Positions 17,992 to 27,762 of a stretch of 64,000 nt of DNA are shown here, piece after piece (position 1 is the first letter of the stretch; each line of letters opens with the position of its first letter). The notes beneath the pieces were generated by a model, which saw only the letters and a list, made by a program, of their open reading frames with translations, searched no databases and was not told the DNA's origin. The DNA lies in the NCBI GenBank assembly GCA_018673255.1, contig JABHDC010000254.1, positions 1-64,000 on the forward strand, written 5' to 3'. The position numbers and the translations under genes are program-made. This stretch comes from Gemmatimonadota bacterium (lineage in GTDB: Bacteria > Latescibacterota > UBA2968 > UBA8231).

Positions 17992-18996
17992 ATGAAGAGT
18001 TACCTCGAAGCCAGCGGCGTACCCACCGTCAAGATTGGCGCCGCCCAGGTGCCGCGACTCGTCATGGGGATTCACCCATACGATGGCTGCTCCTACCAGG
18101 ACCCGCAGACAGATGCGGACAATCTGAAAGCCTTCAGCAGGGTCTCGCAGGTTGTCGATGTGCTCCGTGTCGCTGTCGAGGAATTCGGCATCACGACGGC
18201 GCAGGTCGATCACATGATTCCCGATCTGGATCGACTGCATCTGCAGGCCGTTCTGGAGACGGAGCGTTTGACGGACACGCAGATCGGTCTGCTGCCCTAC
18301 ATCCTGGTGCCGGTCACGCTCGATGGCGAGATCGTCTCCTATTCGCAGCGGGCCCACGCCACGTTCTATGCCCACGATGATCGTGTGGGTGGCGAGGCCT
18401 TCCGCACCAAACTCGAAGGGGATGAGATTCTCCGATACACCCTGTCAGGGTCGATGAAGAACCTGGTGACGCCCGATATCGTGGCACCCTACACGGAAGA
18501 AGAGGCCGCACGATTCACCATCGACTACGGTGTGCTGGAGCAATACCTGGGTTTCTTCGCCGGTTGCCAGATTCTGGTCGCCGATCCCGGCGCCGAGATC
18601 GATCTGCTGGCCATGACGGGGCGCTTCGATCTGATACGTGAATACATCGCATTCCTGCGAGGCCGCTACGACACGGTGATCACCAGCATTCATCACGCAG
18701 GAATTACGATCCCCTTGCTGGAGCAGGAAGGGATCGATGTGGACGCCTATCTGACGCCAGTGAATCGGCTTGGTCACTACATGTTTCCCACGCGGGAACT
18801 GGCCCTCGATGCGATCCGCAATTCACGCAAGCCCATCATCGCCATCAAACCCATGGCCGGCGGTCGTGATCTGGGCGCCAGGCCTTTCGATCATGTCTTC
18901 AACGAAGTGGGTGTCGCCTCGACACTGTATGGCATGGGTACGATCGAACAGGTGAGGGAGACGACGGCGGCTGCCTGTCAGGTGTTGGGTGCCTGA
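17992..18996 (+). CDS. Aldo/keto-reductase-like TIM barrel protein lacking the usual catalytic tetrad
   Basis: This 334-residue protein opens like an aldo/keto reductase (VPRLVMGIHPYDG) and near the end has KPIIAIKPMAGGRDLG and YGMGTIEQVRE, resembling the barrel strands where AKRs bind NADP. The Asp-Tyr-Lys-His catalytic tetrad, normally announced by a DTAxxYG segment, is not recognisable. It may be a divergent AKR or a barrel of another function. AAGGA lies 9 bases before ATG. It follows the propeller gene by 39 bases, so the two are likely co-expressed. Confidence 0.55.
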   Translation: MKSYLEASGVPTVKIGAAQVPRLVMGIHPYDGCSYQDPQTDADNLKAFSRVSQVVDVLRVAVEEFGITTAQVDHMIPDLDRLHLQAVLETERLTDTQIGLLPYILVPVTLDGEIVSYSQRAHATFYAHDDRVGGEAFRTKLEGDEILRYTLSGSMKNLVTPDIVAPYTEEEAARFTIDYGVLEQYLGFFAGCQILVADPGAEIDLLAMTGRFDLIREYIAFLRGRYDTVITSIHHAGITIPLLEQEGIDVDAYLTPVNRLGHYMFPTRELALDAIRNSRKPIIAIKPMAGGRDLGARPFDHVFNEVGVASTLYGMGTIEQVRETTAAACQVLGA

Positions 18997-19193
18997 TGAC
19001 GGCGAGACAGTGAACCAGGAGATAAGCCGTGAACCCGGAGACAAGGGGTGGCGCCAGCTACCCAACACTGTAGCTTGTCCAAGAGGGGCTGACGCCTCGC
19101 CCGTGTGAAGTGCACCGCCCCTATTGCCCACCCTGGTGATAGGGCCGATGCTCTTCTGTGGCCTTTCGATCCCCGGTTCCGACGAGATCTGCG

Positions 19194-20039
19194 ATGCTCT
19201 ACAACTTCAAGTATCTGACCATCAACCGCTTCTCCCAAAGCCTCGAGGACGATTACAGAGGTGCCTTTGGGGATCTGGAAAAGATCTACGGCAGCTACGT
19301 CAACTGGATCGGTCGTCTGGCTCTGGAGAACATCTCCAACTCCGATATGCTCTATCACGACATGGAGCACACCATGCTGGTGACGACGGTGGGGCAGCAG
19401 ATCCTGCTGGGAAGACACCTGACCGATGGGGGTGTCAGCCCGCGCGAGTGGGCGCACTTCATCACGGCGCTGCTGTGCCACGATATCGGCTATGTGCGAG
19501 GTGTCTGCCGTCTGGATGGCAACGGGGTGTGTGCCACCGGCATTGGCGACGAGACTGTCGACCTGGATCCGGAGGGCACGGATGCTCAGTTGACGCCTTA
19601 CCACGTGGATCGTGGTAAACAATTCGTACACGAGCGCTTTGGCTCCAATACGCTCGTGGATATCGATCCAGAACTGGTCGCGTCCTACATCGAGATGACG
19701 CGCTTTCCGGCGCCGGCCAACGATCCGGCCTATCAGGAGACAAGTAGCTTTGCCGGCCTGCTGCGGGCCGCAGATTTCATCGGGCAGCTTGGTGATCCCG
19801 ACTATCTGCGCAAGATTCCCGCCCTGTTCTACGAATTCGAGCAGCTGGGGACGAACGAGAAAATCGGCTACAAGAGTCCCAACGACATGCGCCGTGGGTT
19901 TGCCAAGTTTTTCTGGAATGAGGTCAGCCCGTATATCCAGGAAGCGACACGGTATCTGGACACGACGCAGGATGGCAAACAGTGGCTGGCCAATCTGCAC
20001 TCCCACGTCTTCAAGGTCGAACACTCCGAAGAGACTTGA
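19194..20039 (+). CDS. HD-domain metal-dependent phosphohydrolase
   Basis: This 281-residue protein has an HD-superfamily metal-site pattern: His in MLYHDMEHTMLV, the HD pair in ALLCHDIGYVRG, and a later Asp in LLRAADFIGQLGD. HD hydrolases split phosphate esters, often of nucleotides or cyclic nucleotides. No sensor or second domain is seen, so the substrate is open. ATG 19194 is chosen; the frame extends to GTG 19158 with no better ribosome site. The 200 bases upstream hold no gene I can support. The gene is convergent with the dehydratase gene. Confidence 0.75.
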   Translation: MLYNFKYLTINRFSQSLEDDYRGAFGDLEKIYGSYVNWIGRLALENISNSDMLYHDMEHTMLVTTVGQQILLGRHLTDGGVSPREWAHFITALLCHDIGYVRGVCRLDGNGVCATGIGDETVDLDPEGTDAQLTPYHVDRGKQFVHERFGSNTLVDIDPELVASYIEMTRFPAPANDPAYQETSSFAGLLRAADFIGQLGDPDYLRKIPALFYEFEQLGTNEKIGYKSPNDMRRGFAKFFWNEVSPYIQEATRYLDTTQDGKQWLANLHSHVFKVEHSEET

Positions 20040-20138
20040 CCGTCGCCTGACGGTCTTCCCCAGCCTGCGGCAGGATGTCTGCTCCGGGTCTCTGTCGGGG
20101 GCTCTGTCTGAGAATCTGGGCGCAGCAGGTATCGGGCG

Positions 20139-21284
20139 TCACCGGCCCTCTTCGGGCCCGACCAGATACATTCCGGCCCCCTCGCGCCGGCCCCACCCGA
20201 AACGCCCCGCTTGTGTCACGCCATGGGCGGCGAGTTTCTGCTCGTCGAAGGTGAAGCCGAGACCGGGCTCGTCATTCAGCTCGATCCAGCCATCCACAAT
20301 CGGGTGTGAATGGGTGAGAACCGCATCGCGCCCATTCTCCAGGCACTCCATCATGATGTGATTCGGCAGGACGGCCGCCACGTGTGCCAGGAAGTTGGCG
20401 GCGCAATTCATCATGGTGACCGGTGTCTCGAAGCCATAGGCGACAGCCCCGATCTGCAGGGCGCCGGTGATGCCTCCCGCCCCACTCCCGATGTTGACCA
20501 CATCGATGGCCCGCTGGCTCAGAAGCGGCATGTAGTCGTCGATCGAATGCAGATTCTCACCCGAGGCGACGGCGGCTCGAATGTTGTCGCTCACCTTGCG
20601 CAGGCCTGAAGCATCCCAGCGACGGGCTGGTTCCTCGATCCAGGTGATGTCGAATTCCTGTTCGATGACGTGCATGTAGCGGATGGCCTGCTTCGGTGAC
20701 CAGTATTCGTTGACATCGATACACAGTTCAGGCGTCCGCCCCGACGTGGCCAGGGCATCGCGCATGATGCCGATTCGGCGTAGATCGCCATCCAGGTCGA
20801 GGCCGCATTTGAGCTTGCCCCCGCAGACACCACGTGCCGCCATCTGTGAGTAGAAGGCGTGGAGTTCATCGTCGGACAGGGGCGCGTCGATCCCCGAGGC
20901 GTAGGCTCTGACGCGAGGCGAGGATGCACCCAGCGTCTTCCAGAGAGGCTCGTCGTTGATTCGTGCCTTCAGGTCCCAGAGAGCGATATCCAGGGCGGAC
21001 ACTGCAGCGGCGGATTGGCCCCGGTGCCCACCCTTGAAGACGTAGTCGACCATCTGATTCCAGAGCCCGCGAACGCCGCGTGGGTCCTGGCCGATCAGCA
21101 CGCGTTCGACGAGTTCACTCACCATGGGCCCGCCACCGAATGAGATCCCGCTGATTCCTTCATCCGTATCCAGCCAGAGAGCGGAGCCTGGCATCAGGCG
21201 ACCACCATCCGGGTCGTTGGCATCGCCAATCGGGCGTTCCATCTCGATCTGATAGGCTTGTGTGCGAACACCGGTGATCTTCAT
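20139..21284 (-). CDS. Mandelate racemase / muconate lactonizing enzyme family sugar-acid dehydratase
   Basis: This 381-residue enolase-superfamily enzyme has metal ligands D190 (LCIDVNEYW), E217 (TWIEEPARR) and E243 (ASGENLHS), plus the K157-x-K159 base motif (GGKLKCG). The family abstracts a proton next to a carboxylate; with a lactonase beside it, an acid-sugar dehydratase is the likely role. No clear His-Asp dyad is visible, so reaction stereochemistry cannot be given. AGGAG lies 8 bases before ATG 21284. It follows the amidohydrolase gene by 24 bases in one operon. Candidate substrates are aldonic acids such as fuconate, rhamnonate or galactonate; this is inference. Confidence 0.88.
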   Translation of the reverse strand: MKITGVRTQAYQIEMERPIGDANDPDGGRLMPGSALWLDTDEGISGISFGGGPMVSELVERVLIGQDPRGVRGLWNQMVDYVFKGGHRGQSAAAVSALDIALWDLKARINDEPLWKTLGASSPRVRAYASGIDAPLSDDELHAFYSQMAARGVCGGKLKCGLDLDGDLRRIGIMRDALATSGRTPELCIDVNEYWSPKQAIRYMHVIEQEFDITWIEEPARRWDASGLRKVSDNIRAAVASGENLHSIDDYMPLLSQRAIDVVNIGSGAGGITGALQIGAVAYGFETPVTMMNCAANFLAHVAAVLPNHIMMECLENGRDAVLTHSHPIVDGWIELNDEPGLGFTFDEQKLAAHGVTQAGRFGWGRREGAGMYLVGPEEGR

Positions 21285-21308
21285 GTGGCTCTCCTGACAG
21301 TCACGGGA

Positions 21309-22199
21309 CTACACCTTGTAAATGCGCGCGGCGTTGTCGGCCAGGAGCTTGCGCTGTTCTTCATCGGGACGCGCACTGATGATCTGTCGCAGTGCGCTGG
21401 CCCATTCCGCATAGGACGCACCCAGCGTGCACACCGGCCAGTCGCCACCGAATACGACGCGATCAGGGCCGAAGCTATCCAGACAGTGATTGACGGTCGG
21501 CGCCAGCGTTTCGGCGGTCCAACCTGTCTGTACGCGGGCAACAATCCCTGAGACCTTGCACACGACGTTTGATTTTCTGCCCAGGGCATCCATGTCCGCA
21601 AGCCATTGTGCCGCCGTATGAGAGAAGGGATTCTCCTCATCGAGGTCATCGCCGTTGGTGGCCACAATGTGAGGATCGGCATTGCCGCAGTGATCGAGGA
21701 TCAGCAGCGTATCCGGGCAGGCCTCAGCCAGGGCGACGGCATCACAGATCTCGGTCGGGCGCAGGCAGACGTCAAAGCTGAGGTCTGCTTTGCCCAGCGC
21801 GCGGATGTCCTCGATGTAGGCACCTTCCAGGCAGGTGCCCCTGGGGGTGTCCGGTATGTGCAGGACCTGACGGATGCCACGGATGTGGGGGTTATCGGCA
21901 CAACGGACGACGACATCGCTGAAACCGGCTTGCCCCGGCCGGCCACCGACCACGGCGGCACGCATGAGCTGGCTTTCGTCGGCGCACAACTGACTGACGT
22001 AGTCTGCCTCGGCAGCACTCTGATCCGGTGAGACATCGACTTCCATGTAGACGGTACCGTCGACGGCAAGGCCCTCGACGGCGGTGGCATAGTCTTCTGG
22101 CAGGAAGCTTCGATTGAGGATGCCGGCGCCCTCAACCCAGGGCAGATCAAAACGGGACAGATCCCACAGATGCTGATGTGTATCAAGGATGGGATGCAT
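21309..22199 (-). CDS. Amidohydrolase-2 family sugar lactonase
   Basis: This 296-residue TIM-barrel hydrolase begins ILDTHQHLWD with metal ligands H8 and H10. It continues with LLILDHCGN and ends with the metal Asp in VVFGGDWPV, the pattern of the COG3618 group that includes L-fuconolactonase and L-rhamnono-lactonase. It would open a sugar lactone to the acid, which the adjacent dehydratase could then process, together forming part of a non-phosphorylated sugar degradation route. It is the first gene of the pair. No kinase or sugar dehydrogenase is immediately adjacent. Confidence 0.82.
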   Translation of the reverse strand: MHPILDTHQHLWDLSRFDLPWVEGAGILNRSFLPEDYATAVEGLAVDGTVYMEVDVSPDQSAAEADYVSQLCADESQLMRAAVVGGRPGQAGFSDVVVRCADNPHIRGIRQVLHIPDTPRGTCLEGAYIEDIRALGKADLSFDVCLRPTEICDAVALAEACPDTLLILDHCGNADPHIVATNGDDLDEENPFSHTAAQWLADMDALGRKSNVVCKVSGIVARVQTGWTAETLAPTVNHCLDSFGPDRVVFGGDWPVCTLGASYAEWASALRQIISARPDEEQRKLLADNAARIYKV

Positions 22200-22404
22200 G
22201 AGGCTTGTGATCTCCTGTCTGGGCGTCTTACGGCGAGGACGGCGTGACCGGTGGGGGACGGGGCGAACGATGGGCCAGAGTGTAGAGCCTTTTCAGCCAC
22301 TGGATCAACCCGGGGGCTGATGCACCCATCGACCACGCGGCCCCGGGTTGACGCTGGAACACAGACTGTCGTATCTGCAACGACAGTTTCGTCTTCTCGA
22401 ATGG

Positions 22405-23361
22405 ATGGTAATGATCATGATACCGACTCTCTCCCGTTTGTCTCGACTGGCTCTCGCGCTGTCGGTCACCTTGACCCTGGCCACATGTGCCGGAACGGGT
22501 GCTGGATCCGGCCAGACGGATGCTCCCCTCTATGTTGCCAGAGTTCTGACCGCCGAAGGTGGTTTCACCGGTGGCATCGAGGGCCCTGCAGTCGATGGAG
22601 ACGGAAATCTGTACGCGGTGAATTTCGGCGCCCAGCACACGGTGGGCATCGTCACCCCGGACGGGGCGGCACAACTGTTTGTCACCTTGCCGGAAGGCAG
22701 CACGGGCAATGGAATCCGCTTCGACCGGGCGGGCAACATGCTGATCGCCGATTACACCGGCCACAATGTGCTGCGTGTCGACATGGAGACCCGACAGATC
22801 GATGTCTTCGCACATGAGACCCAGATGAATCAGCCCAATGATCTGGCTATCGGTGCAGACGACGCCCTCTATGCCTCGGATCCTGACTGGCGAGCTTCTG
22901 GTGGGCAGATCTGGCGGATCAGCCCGGAAGGGGTCGTCCGGCGGTTGGATCAGGAGTTGGGGACGACGAATGGGATCGAGGTCAGCCCGGATGAAAAGTC
23001 GCTGTACGTGGGCGAGTCGGTACAGAAGCGCGTGTGGGTCTATGACCTGTCACCGGACGGCGAGATCAGCAACAAACGTCTGCTGATTCAGTTCGAGGAT
23101 GGCGGGATGGATGGGATCCGCTGCGATGTGGTCGGCAATCTCTACGTCACGCGGCACGGGTCCGGCGCGGTGGCCAAGGTCTCACCAACGGGTGAGGTGC
23201 TGCGGCTTATCGAGCTGGCTGGCTCGAACCCGAGCAACATCGCCTTCGGCGGCGCCGATGGGCGCACGGCGTATGTGACGCTGCAGGACAAAGGCAATAT
23301 CGAGACGTTCCGCGTCGAGGCACCGGGGCGCGAGTGGCAGTTGAAGCAGCGGAACCGCTAG
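22405..23361 (+). CDS. SMP-30/gluconolactonase-like lipoprotein
   Basis: This 318-residue six-bladed propeller is preceded by a signal peptide ending LTLATC|AG, a plausible lipobox, so it is probably anchored on the periplasmic face. SMP-30-type metal positions are present: Glu in GGIEGPAVDGDGN, Asn in NQPNDLAIG, and Asp in GGMDGIRCD. Lactonases of this group hydrolyse sugar or aryl lactones with a divalent cation. Several close starts exist (22405, 22411, 22417); the frame is open to TTG 22348, but that leaves a non-signal N-terminus. It lies head to head with the cytoplasmic lactonase operon. Confidence 0.8.
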   Translation: MVMIMIPTLSRLSRLALALSVTLTLATCAGTGAGSGQTDAPLYVARVLTAEGGFTGGIEGPAVDGDGNLYAVNFGAQHTVGIVTPDGAAQLFVTLPEGSTGNGIRFDRAGNMLIADYTGHNVLRVDMETRQIDVFAHETQMNQPNDLAIGADDALYASDPDWRASGGQIWRISPEGVVRRLDQELGTTNGIEVSPDEKSLYVGESVQKRVWVYDLSPDGEISNKRLLIQFEDGGMDGIRCDVVGNLYVTRHGSGAVAKVSPTGEVLRLIELAGSNPSNIAFGGADGRTAYVTLQDKGNIETFRVEAPGREWQLKQRNR

Positions 23362-23366
23362 CGTCG

Positions 23367-23388
23367 CGAATCGAATCGAATCGAATCG
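23367..23388. repeat. CGAAT pentanucleotide tandem repeat (four copies)
   Basis: CGAAT is repeated four times at 23367-23386, followed by CG, between the lactonase stop and the sulfatase ribosome site. It could vary in length by slippage and change the spacing between the two genes. Confidence 0.7.
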
Positions 23389-23438
23389 CCGTAGCCGGGT
23401 ACCATCGTTCACCTGAGCGCAGACGGAATGGAGGCAGG

Positions 23439-24893
23439 ATGCGTACAATTTTCATCATGCTCGACTCGCTGAACCGGCACTTCCTCAACGCCTACAGCGA
23501 CACGCCTCTGGCCCACACGCCGAACATCGATCGCCTCGCCCAGCGTGGCGTCGTCTTCGACAACCACTACTGCGGCTCCATGCCCTGCATGCCGGCACGG
23601 CGTGAGATGTATACGGGGCGGCTGAATTTTCTGGAGACGCCCTGGTCGCCGATCATGCCGTGGGATGACTGCCTGCAACCGGAATTGCGGCGGCAAGTCG
23701 GGACGTATTCCCACATGATCACCGACCACTACCACTACTTCCATGCGGGTGGGGAGAATTACCATACTCGCTTCAACTCGTGGGAGTTTCAGCGCGGGCA
23801 GGAATCGGATGTCTGGCATCCGCTCGTCGAGGATCCGACGATCCCCAACTTCAAAGGCAAGAATTCGCGTCCCTACTGGGTGAATCGGCAATTCAGGGAT
23901 CCGGAGAGGGACGAGGACTACCCGACGCCACAGTGCTTTGAGCGGGCGATCGAGTTCATCGATAGCAATCACGGGGCCGACAACTGGCATCTGCATGTGG
24001 AAGCCTTCGATCCACACGAACCCTTTGCCTGTCCTGAGCGCTACCTGGACATGTATGACGACGACTGGGCTGGAGACTATCACTTCGACTGGCCTAACTA
24101 TGCGCCTGTCGAAGAAGGTGCCGAGGCGGTCGAGCACATCCGCAAGCAGTACTGCGCCACCCTGACCATGGCGGATGTGTGGCTCGGAAAACTGCTGGAC
24201 CGGCTCGACGAGTTGGACATGTGGAAGGATACGACCGTCGTGTTCACCACCGATCACGGTCATCTGCTCGGTGATCACGGCTACTGGGCGAAGAACTACA
24301 TGTTCGACTATCAGGAACTGGTCCACATTCCGTTGATGGTCTGTCAGCCTGGTGTGGCGCCGGGGCGGCGTCAGGCCCTGACGGCCTCGATGGATCTGAT
24401 GCCGAGTTTCATGGACTGGTTTGGCGCCGAGGTGCCAAACCATGTGCACGGGCGATCGTTACAGCATGTCATCGACGGCGACACAGAGCACCATGATGCG
24501 CTGCTCTATGGCTACTTCGGCAAGGACATCAATCTCACGGATGGTCGTCACACCTACTGCCGCCAGGCGTTGCCGGATTCAACAGTTCATCATCATACGC
24601 TGATGCCCGTGGGTTTCACCGATTTCGAGGGGCGAGAGAAACTGGCAGCCGCCGAGGTCGGGGTTTTCCTCGAGCACACGCACGGCGTGCCGCATCTGCG
24701 CATGAGTACGCCGAGTCGGCGGCATCACAATGCACCCCACGACAATCCCATATACGACGTGCAGGTAGATCCGCAGCAGCAGTCGCCGATCCGTGACGAT
24801 TCACTGGAATCGCGTCTGGCCCAGCAGATGCGTTCGCTGCTGGAGCGCTTCGACGCACCGGCCTGCCAGTTCGAGCGGATGGGATTCCACTAG
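23439..24893 (+). CDS. Type I sulfatase without signal peptide
   Basis: This 484-residue alkaline-phosphatase-fold sulfatase carries the formylglycine site C50 in SMPCMPARREMYTGR (C-x-P-x-R). The metal-binding N-terminus is IFIMLDSLNRH, where LDS replaces the usual DD. A second metal site lies in VVFTTDHGHLLGDHGYW. It needs a formylglycine-generating enzyme or anSME, and none is in the window. There is no signal peptide, so it is predicted cytoplasmic. GGAGG sits just upstream of ATG 23439. It is followed by a Gfo/Idh oxidoreductase 52 bases later. Substrate class (sugar sulfate or alkyl/aryl sulfate) cannot be told from sequence alone. Confidence 0.92.
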   Translation: MRTIFIMLDSLNRHFLNAYSDTPLAHTPNIDRLAQRGVVFDNHYCGSMPCMPARREMYTGRLNFLETPWSPIMPWDDCLQPELRRQVGTYSHMITDHYHYFHAGGENYHTRFNSWEFQRGQESDVWHPLVEDPTIPNFKGKNSRPYWVNRQFRDPERDEDYPTPQCFERAIEFIDSNHGADNWHLHVEAFDPHEPFACPERYLDMYDDDWAGDYHFDWPNYAPVEEGAEAVEHIRKQYCATLTMADVWLGKLLDRLDELDMWKDTTVVFTTDHGHLLGDHGYWAKNYMFDYQELVHIPLMVCQPGVAPGRRQALTASMDLMPSFMDWFGAEVPNHVHGRSLQHVIDGDTEHHDALLYGYFGKDINLTDGRHTYCRQALPDSTVHHHTLMPVGFTDFEGREKLAAAEVGVFLEHTHGVPHLRMSTPSRRHHNAPHDNPIYDVQVDPQQQSPIRDDSLESRLAQQMRSLLERFDAPACQFERMGFH

Positions 24894-24945
24894 TGCCCAC
24901 GCTGCACTTGTGGGTTCGGCAGCACATGAAACAGGAGACGTGTTC

Positions 24946-25947
24946 ATGTATCGTGTAGGAGTCATCGGTTGCCGTGGCATCGGTATTCGTCATGCTGCGG
25001 GCATCGCTGAACTGGCCGACCCAGAACGGGCCCAGGTCGTGGCGGCCTGCGATCTGGCGCCGGATCTGCTTGTGGAATTCCAGAAGCACTTCGCCGGCAA
25101 GTGGCCGCAGATCGCCACCTACACGAGCCACCGTGAAATGCTCGAGAAGGAGAATCTCGACATTCTCACCGTGGCTACTTCCGATCATGCCCATACAGCA
25201 CTCGTGGTGGATGCCGCCGCGGCGGGTGTGAAGGGGATCTTCTGCGAGAAGCCACTGGCCACGACCGTGGAGGATGCGGCGGCGATGGTGGCTGCCTGCG
25301 AGGCCCATGGTGTTGTGTTGTCCGTCGACCATACGCGCCACTGGATGCCGATCTGGCATCGCGCTCACGAGTTGGTTGAGGCCGGTGAGATCGGTGACGT
25401 GCAATCTATCGTGGGTGCACTGCGTGGCGAGCGGGCGATGCTCTATCGCAATGGCACGCATTGCCTCGACGCCATCTGCTGGTTCTCGGGTGGGCGGCCG
25501 ATCTGGGTGATGGGCGATCTGGAGCCCGGCTTTGAGGACTACAGCGAGTATGCCGGCGACGGCGGGCACGATCCGACGACCGAGCCGGCAGCCAATGCAT
25601 ACATCAAATTCGACAATGGAGTCACCGCCTTCTACGGCGGCGGATCGAAGACCACCCCAGGGCCGAAATTCTCCATCGAGGTCATTGGCACAACAGGGTG
25701 CCTCGTCATTGCCGATAACGAGTCAGCGACGCTCATTCGCGATGAGGTCGCCGAGACGATCACGGCCCCCGCGTGGCCAATCGAAGGCATTGAGGCGGGG
25801 ATGCACGAGTTGGTACAGATCCTGGAGACGGGAGGAACACCGGCCTCGACGGGGCGCGATGGGCAGGCCGTGGTCGAAGTGATCTCCGGTATCCTGGCCT
25901 CGCAGCAGCAGGGACACGCACCGATTCACATACCGACGGAACGATGA
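24946..25947 (+). CDS. Gfo/Idh/MocA-family NAD(P)-dependent oxidoreductase
   Basis: This 333-residue protein starts with the Rossmann nucleotide site VGVIGCRGIGIRHAAG. It carries the family motif FCEKPLATT (about residues 101-109), then VVLSVDHTRHWMPIWHRA with the substrate-side DHTRH block. Family members oxidise or epimerise sugars and cyclitols. ATG 24946 has AGGAGA 7 bases upstream; the frame extends back into the sulfatase but that part is overlap noise. Neighbours are a sulfatase and a CocE-type hydrolase in the same direction, which suggests one pathway on a sulfated or esterified sugar. Confidence 0.9.
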   Translation: MYRVGVIGCRGIGIRHAAGIAELADPERAQVVAACDLAPDLLVEFQKHFAGKWPQIATYTSHREMLEKENLDILTVATSDHAHTALVVDAAAAGVKGIFCEKPLATTVEDAAAMVAACEAHGVVLSVDHTRHWMPIWHRAHELVEAGEIGDVQSIVGALRGERAMLYRNGTHCLDAICWFSGGRPIWVMGDLEPGFEDYSEYAGDGGHDPTTEPAANAYIKFDNGVTAFYGGGSKTTPGPKFSIEVIGTTGCLVIADNESATLIRDEVAETITAPAWPIEGIEAGMHELVQILETGGTPASTGRDGQAVVEVISGILASQQQGHAPIHIPTER

Positions 25948-25960
25948 GGAGACTGGAAAG

Positions 25961-27637
25961 ATGACCACACACTACCGAGTCGATCGACACGTCGACGCGA
26001 AGGTGCCGATGCGTGATGGCGTAAGGCTGTCGGCGGATCTGTTCCTGCCGCGTGGCGCAGGTCCCGCACCCACTGTCCTGATGCGCACACCCTACAGCAA
26101 CAACACGGAAGCGAATATCGAAAAGGGGCAGCGACTGGCGAATGCCGGTTACAATTGCGTCATCGCCGATGTTCGCGGCCGCTGGGACTCGGAGGGCGAC
26201 TATACGCCATTCTACGATGAAGCGCTGGATGGCTACGACACGCAGCAATGGATCGGTCAGCAGCCGTGGAGCGATGGCAAGATCGGCACAGCCGGTGCCT
26301 CCTACCTGGGCACGACGCAGTGGCGGCCAGCACCTCTGGCCAGCGAGTATCTCACCTGCATGGTGCCCCGGGTGATATGCACCGACTACCACGGTGGTCT
26401 GATCTACCCGGGTGGGGCGTTGCAGTTGAACGTGGCCATGACCTGGGGCATGCGAACTCACGGTCGAACCGGCCAGGATATCGAGTTCCACAACTGGACA
26501 CAGGCCTTCTATCACCTGCCGGTCCGGGATATCGACAAACAAGCGGGGCGCGACCTGCCCTTCTGGCGCAACTGGATCGACCACCCGAGCTACGATGAAT
26601 ACTGGGCGCCCATGGATGATGAGCAGCGCTGGGGAGAGATCCAGGTGCCGGCGCTCAATATGGGGGGATGGTACGACCTGTATGCGAATCAGACCTTCAG
26701 CAACTTCAATGGCCTGCGACTGCACGGCGGTTCCGAGGCAGCCCGACAGTCCCAGCTCATCGTGGGTCCCTGGCCGCACGCCCTGAGTGCATCGACACGC
26801 ACAGGGGATATCGACTTCGGCCAGCAATCACTCTACGATCTGGAGACACTCGAACTGCGCTGGTTCGATCACTGGATGCGTGAGATCGACAATGGCATCG
26901 ATCGGGAGAAGCCCCTTCGGTTGTTCGTGATGGGCACCAACCAGTGGCGCCAGGAGGATGAATGGCCTCTGGCGCGCACGGACTGGCAGATTTGGTATCT
27001 GCACTCGGAGGGCGCGGCAAATTCCGTGATCGGTGATGGCAAGCTGAGTCCGGTGTCACCGGCAAAGGAGTCGGAGGACCAATTCGTCTTCGATCCGGCC
27101 TATCCCGTGCAGACCCTGGGAGGTAACAACTGCTGCTCGCCCCACGTGGTGCCCTGGGGGCCACAGGATCAGCGTCCAGCCGAGATGCGTGGTGATGTGC
27201 TGTGTTACACCGGCGAGGCTCTCACAGAGGATCTCGAAGTCATCGGTCCCATCGAGGTCGTGTTGTTTGCGGCCACCGACGGCCCGGATACGGACTGGAC
27301 GGCGAAACTCGTCGATGTGTTCCCCAATGGATATGCCATGAATCTGTGCGATGGCATCATCCGCGCCCGTTACCGGGAAGACCGAAGCAACCCATCTCTA
27401 CTGGAACCGGGCGCCGTGTACGAGTATCGGATCGAGGTGGGTGTGACGGGGAATGTCTTCCAGAAGGGGCACCGGATCCGACTGGAGATCTCTTCCTCAA
27501 ACTTCCCACGCTTCGATCGCAATCCCAACACGGGGAACACCTATGGCGTGGATGCCGAGCTCCGTGTGGCGCATCAGACCATCCATCACAGTGTGGATCG
27601 GGCGTCGCATATCCGGCTGCCGGTGATCCCAGCGTAG
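25961..27637 (+). CDS. CocE/NonD-family (S15-like) serine hydrolase
   Basis: This 558-residue alpha/beta hydrolase has nucleophile S114 in GTAGASYLGTTQW, the acid in LNMGGWYDLYANQ, and the His in VGPWPHALS. A C-terminal jelly-roll domain (from about 370; YEYRIEVGVTGNVFQKGHRIRLEI) is the X-Pro dipeptidyl-peptidase C-terminal type found in cocaine esterase and related acylases. Such enzymes cleave esters or amides of bulky acids. No signal peptide is present. It starts 13 bases after the oxidoreductase stop, so it is in the same transcript. Confidence 0.9.
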   Translation: MTTHYRVDRHVDAKVPMRDGVRLSADLFLPRGAGPAPTVLMRTPYSNNTEANIEKGQRLANAGYNCVIADVRGRWDSEGDYTPFYDEALDGYDTQQWIGQQPWSDGKIGTAGASYLGTTQWRPAPLASEYLTCMVPRVICTDYHGGLIYPGGALQLNVAMTWGMRTHGRTGQDIEFHNWTQAFYHLPVRDIDKQAGRDLPFWRNWIDHPSYDEYWAPMDDEQRWGEIQVPALNMGGWYDLYANQTFSNFNGLRLHGGSEAARQSQLIVGPWPHALSASTRTGDIDFGQQSLYDLETLELRWFDHWMREIDNGIDREKPLRLFVMGTNQWRQEDEWPLARTDWQIWYLHSEGAANSVIGDGKLSPVSPAKESEDQFVFDPAYPVQTLGGNNCCSPHVVPWGPQDQRPAEMRGDVLCYTGEALTEDLEVIGPIEVVLFAATDGPDTDWTAKLVDVFPNGYAMNLCDGIIRARYREDRSNPSLLEPGAVYEYRIEVGVTGNVFQKGHRIRLEISSSNFPRFDRNPNTGNTYGVDAELRVAHQTIHHSVDRASHIRLPVIPA

Positions 27638-27762
27638 GGTGAGTGACTGATTCGCCGGGCACCTGAATCGCCAGCCAGCTGTATTCCAGTGACCGGCTGG
27701 CCGGCGCCGGGCGACCAGTCTGTGTGGCCTAGCCGCCGCCCGCAGACCCGGATCCTCGGTCT

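Noticed and set aside
18997..19193. Possible small gene between the AKR-like and HD genes
   Set aside because: No frame has a ribosome site and protein-like composition; I see nothing supported in this stretch.
25760..26827. A 355-codon open frame on the minus strand
   Set aside because: It overlaps the CocE-type hydrolase and the Gfo/Idh gene on the plus strand, which have intact catalytic motifs.
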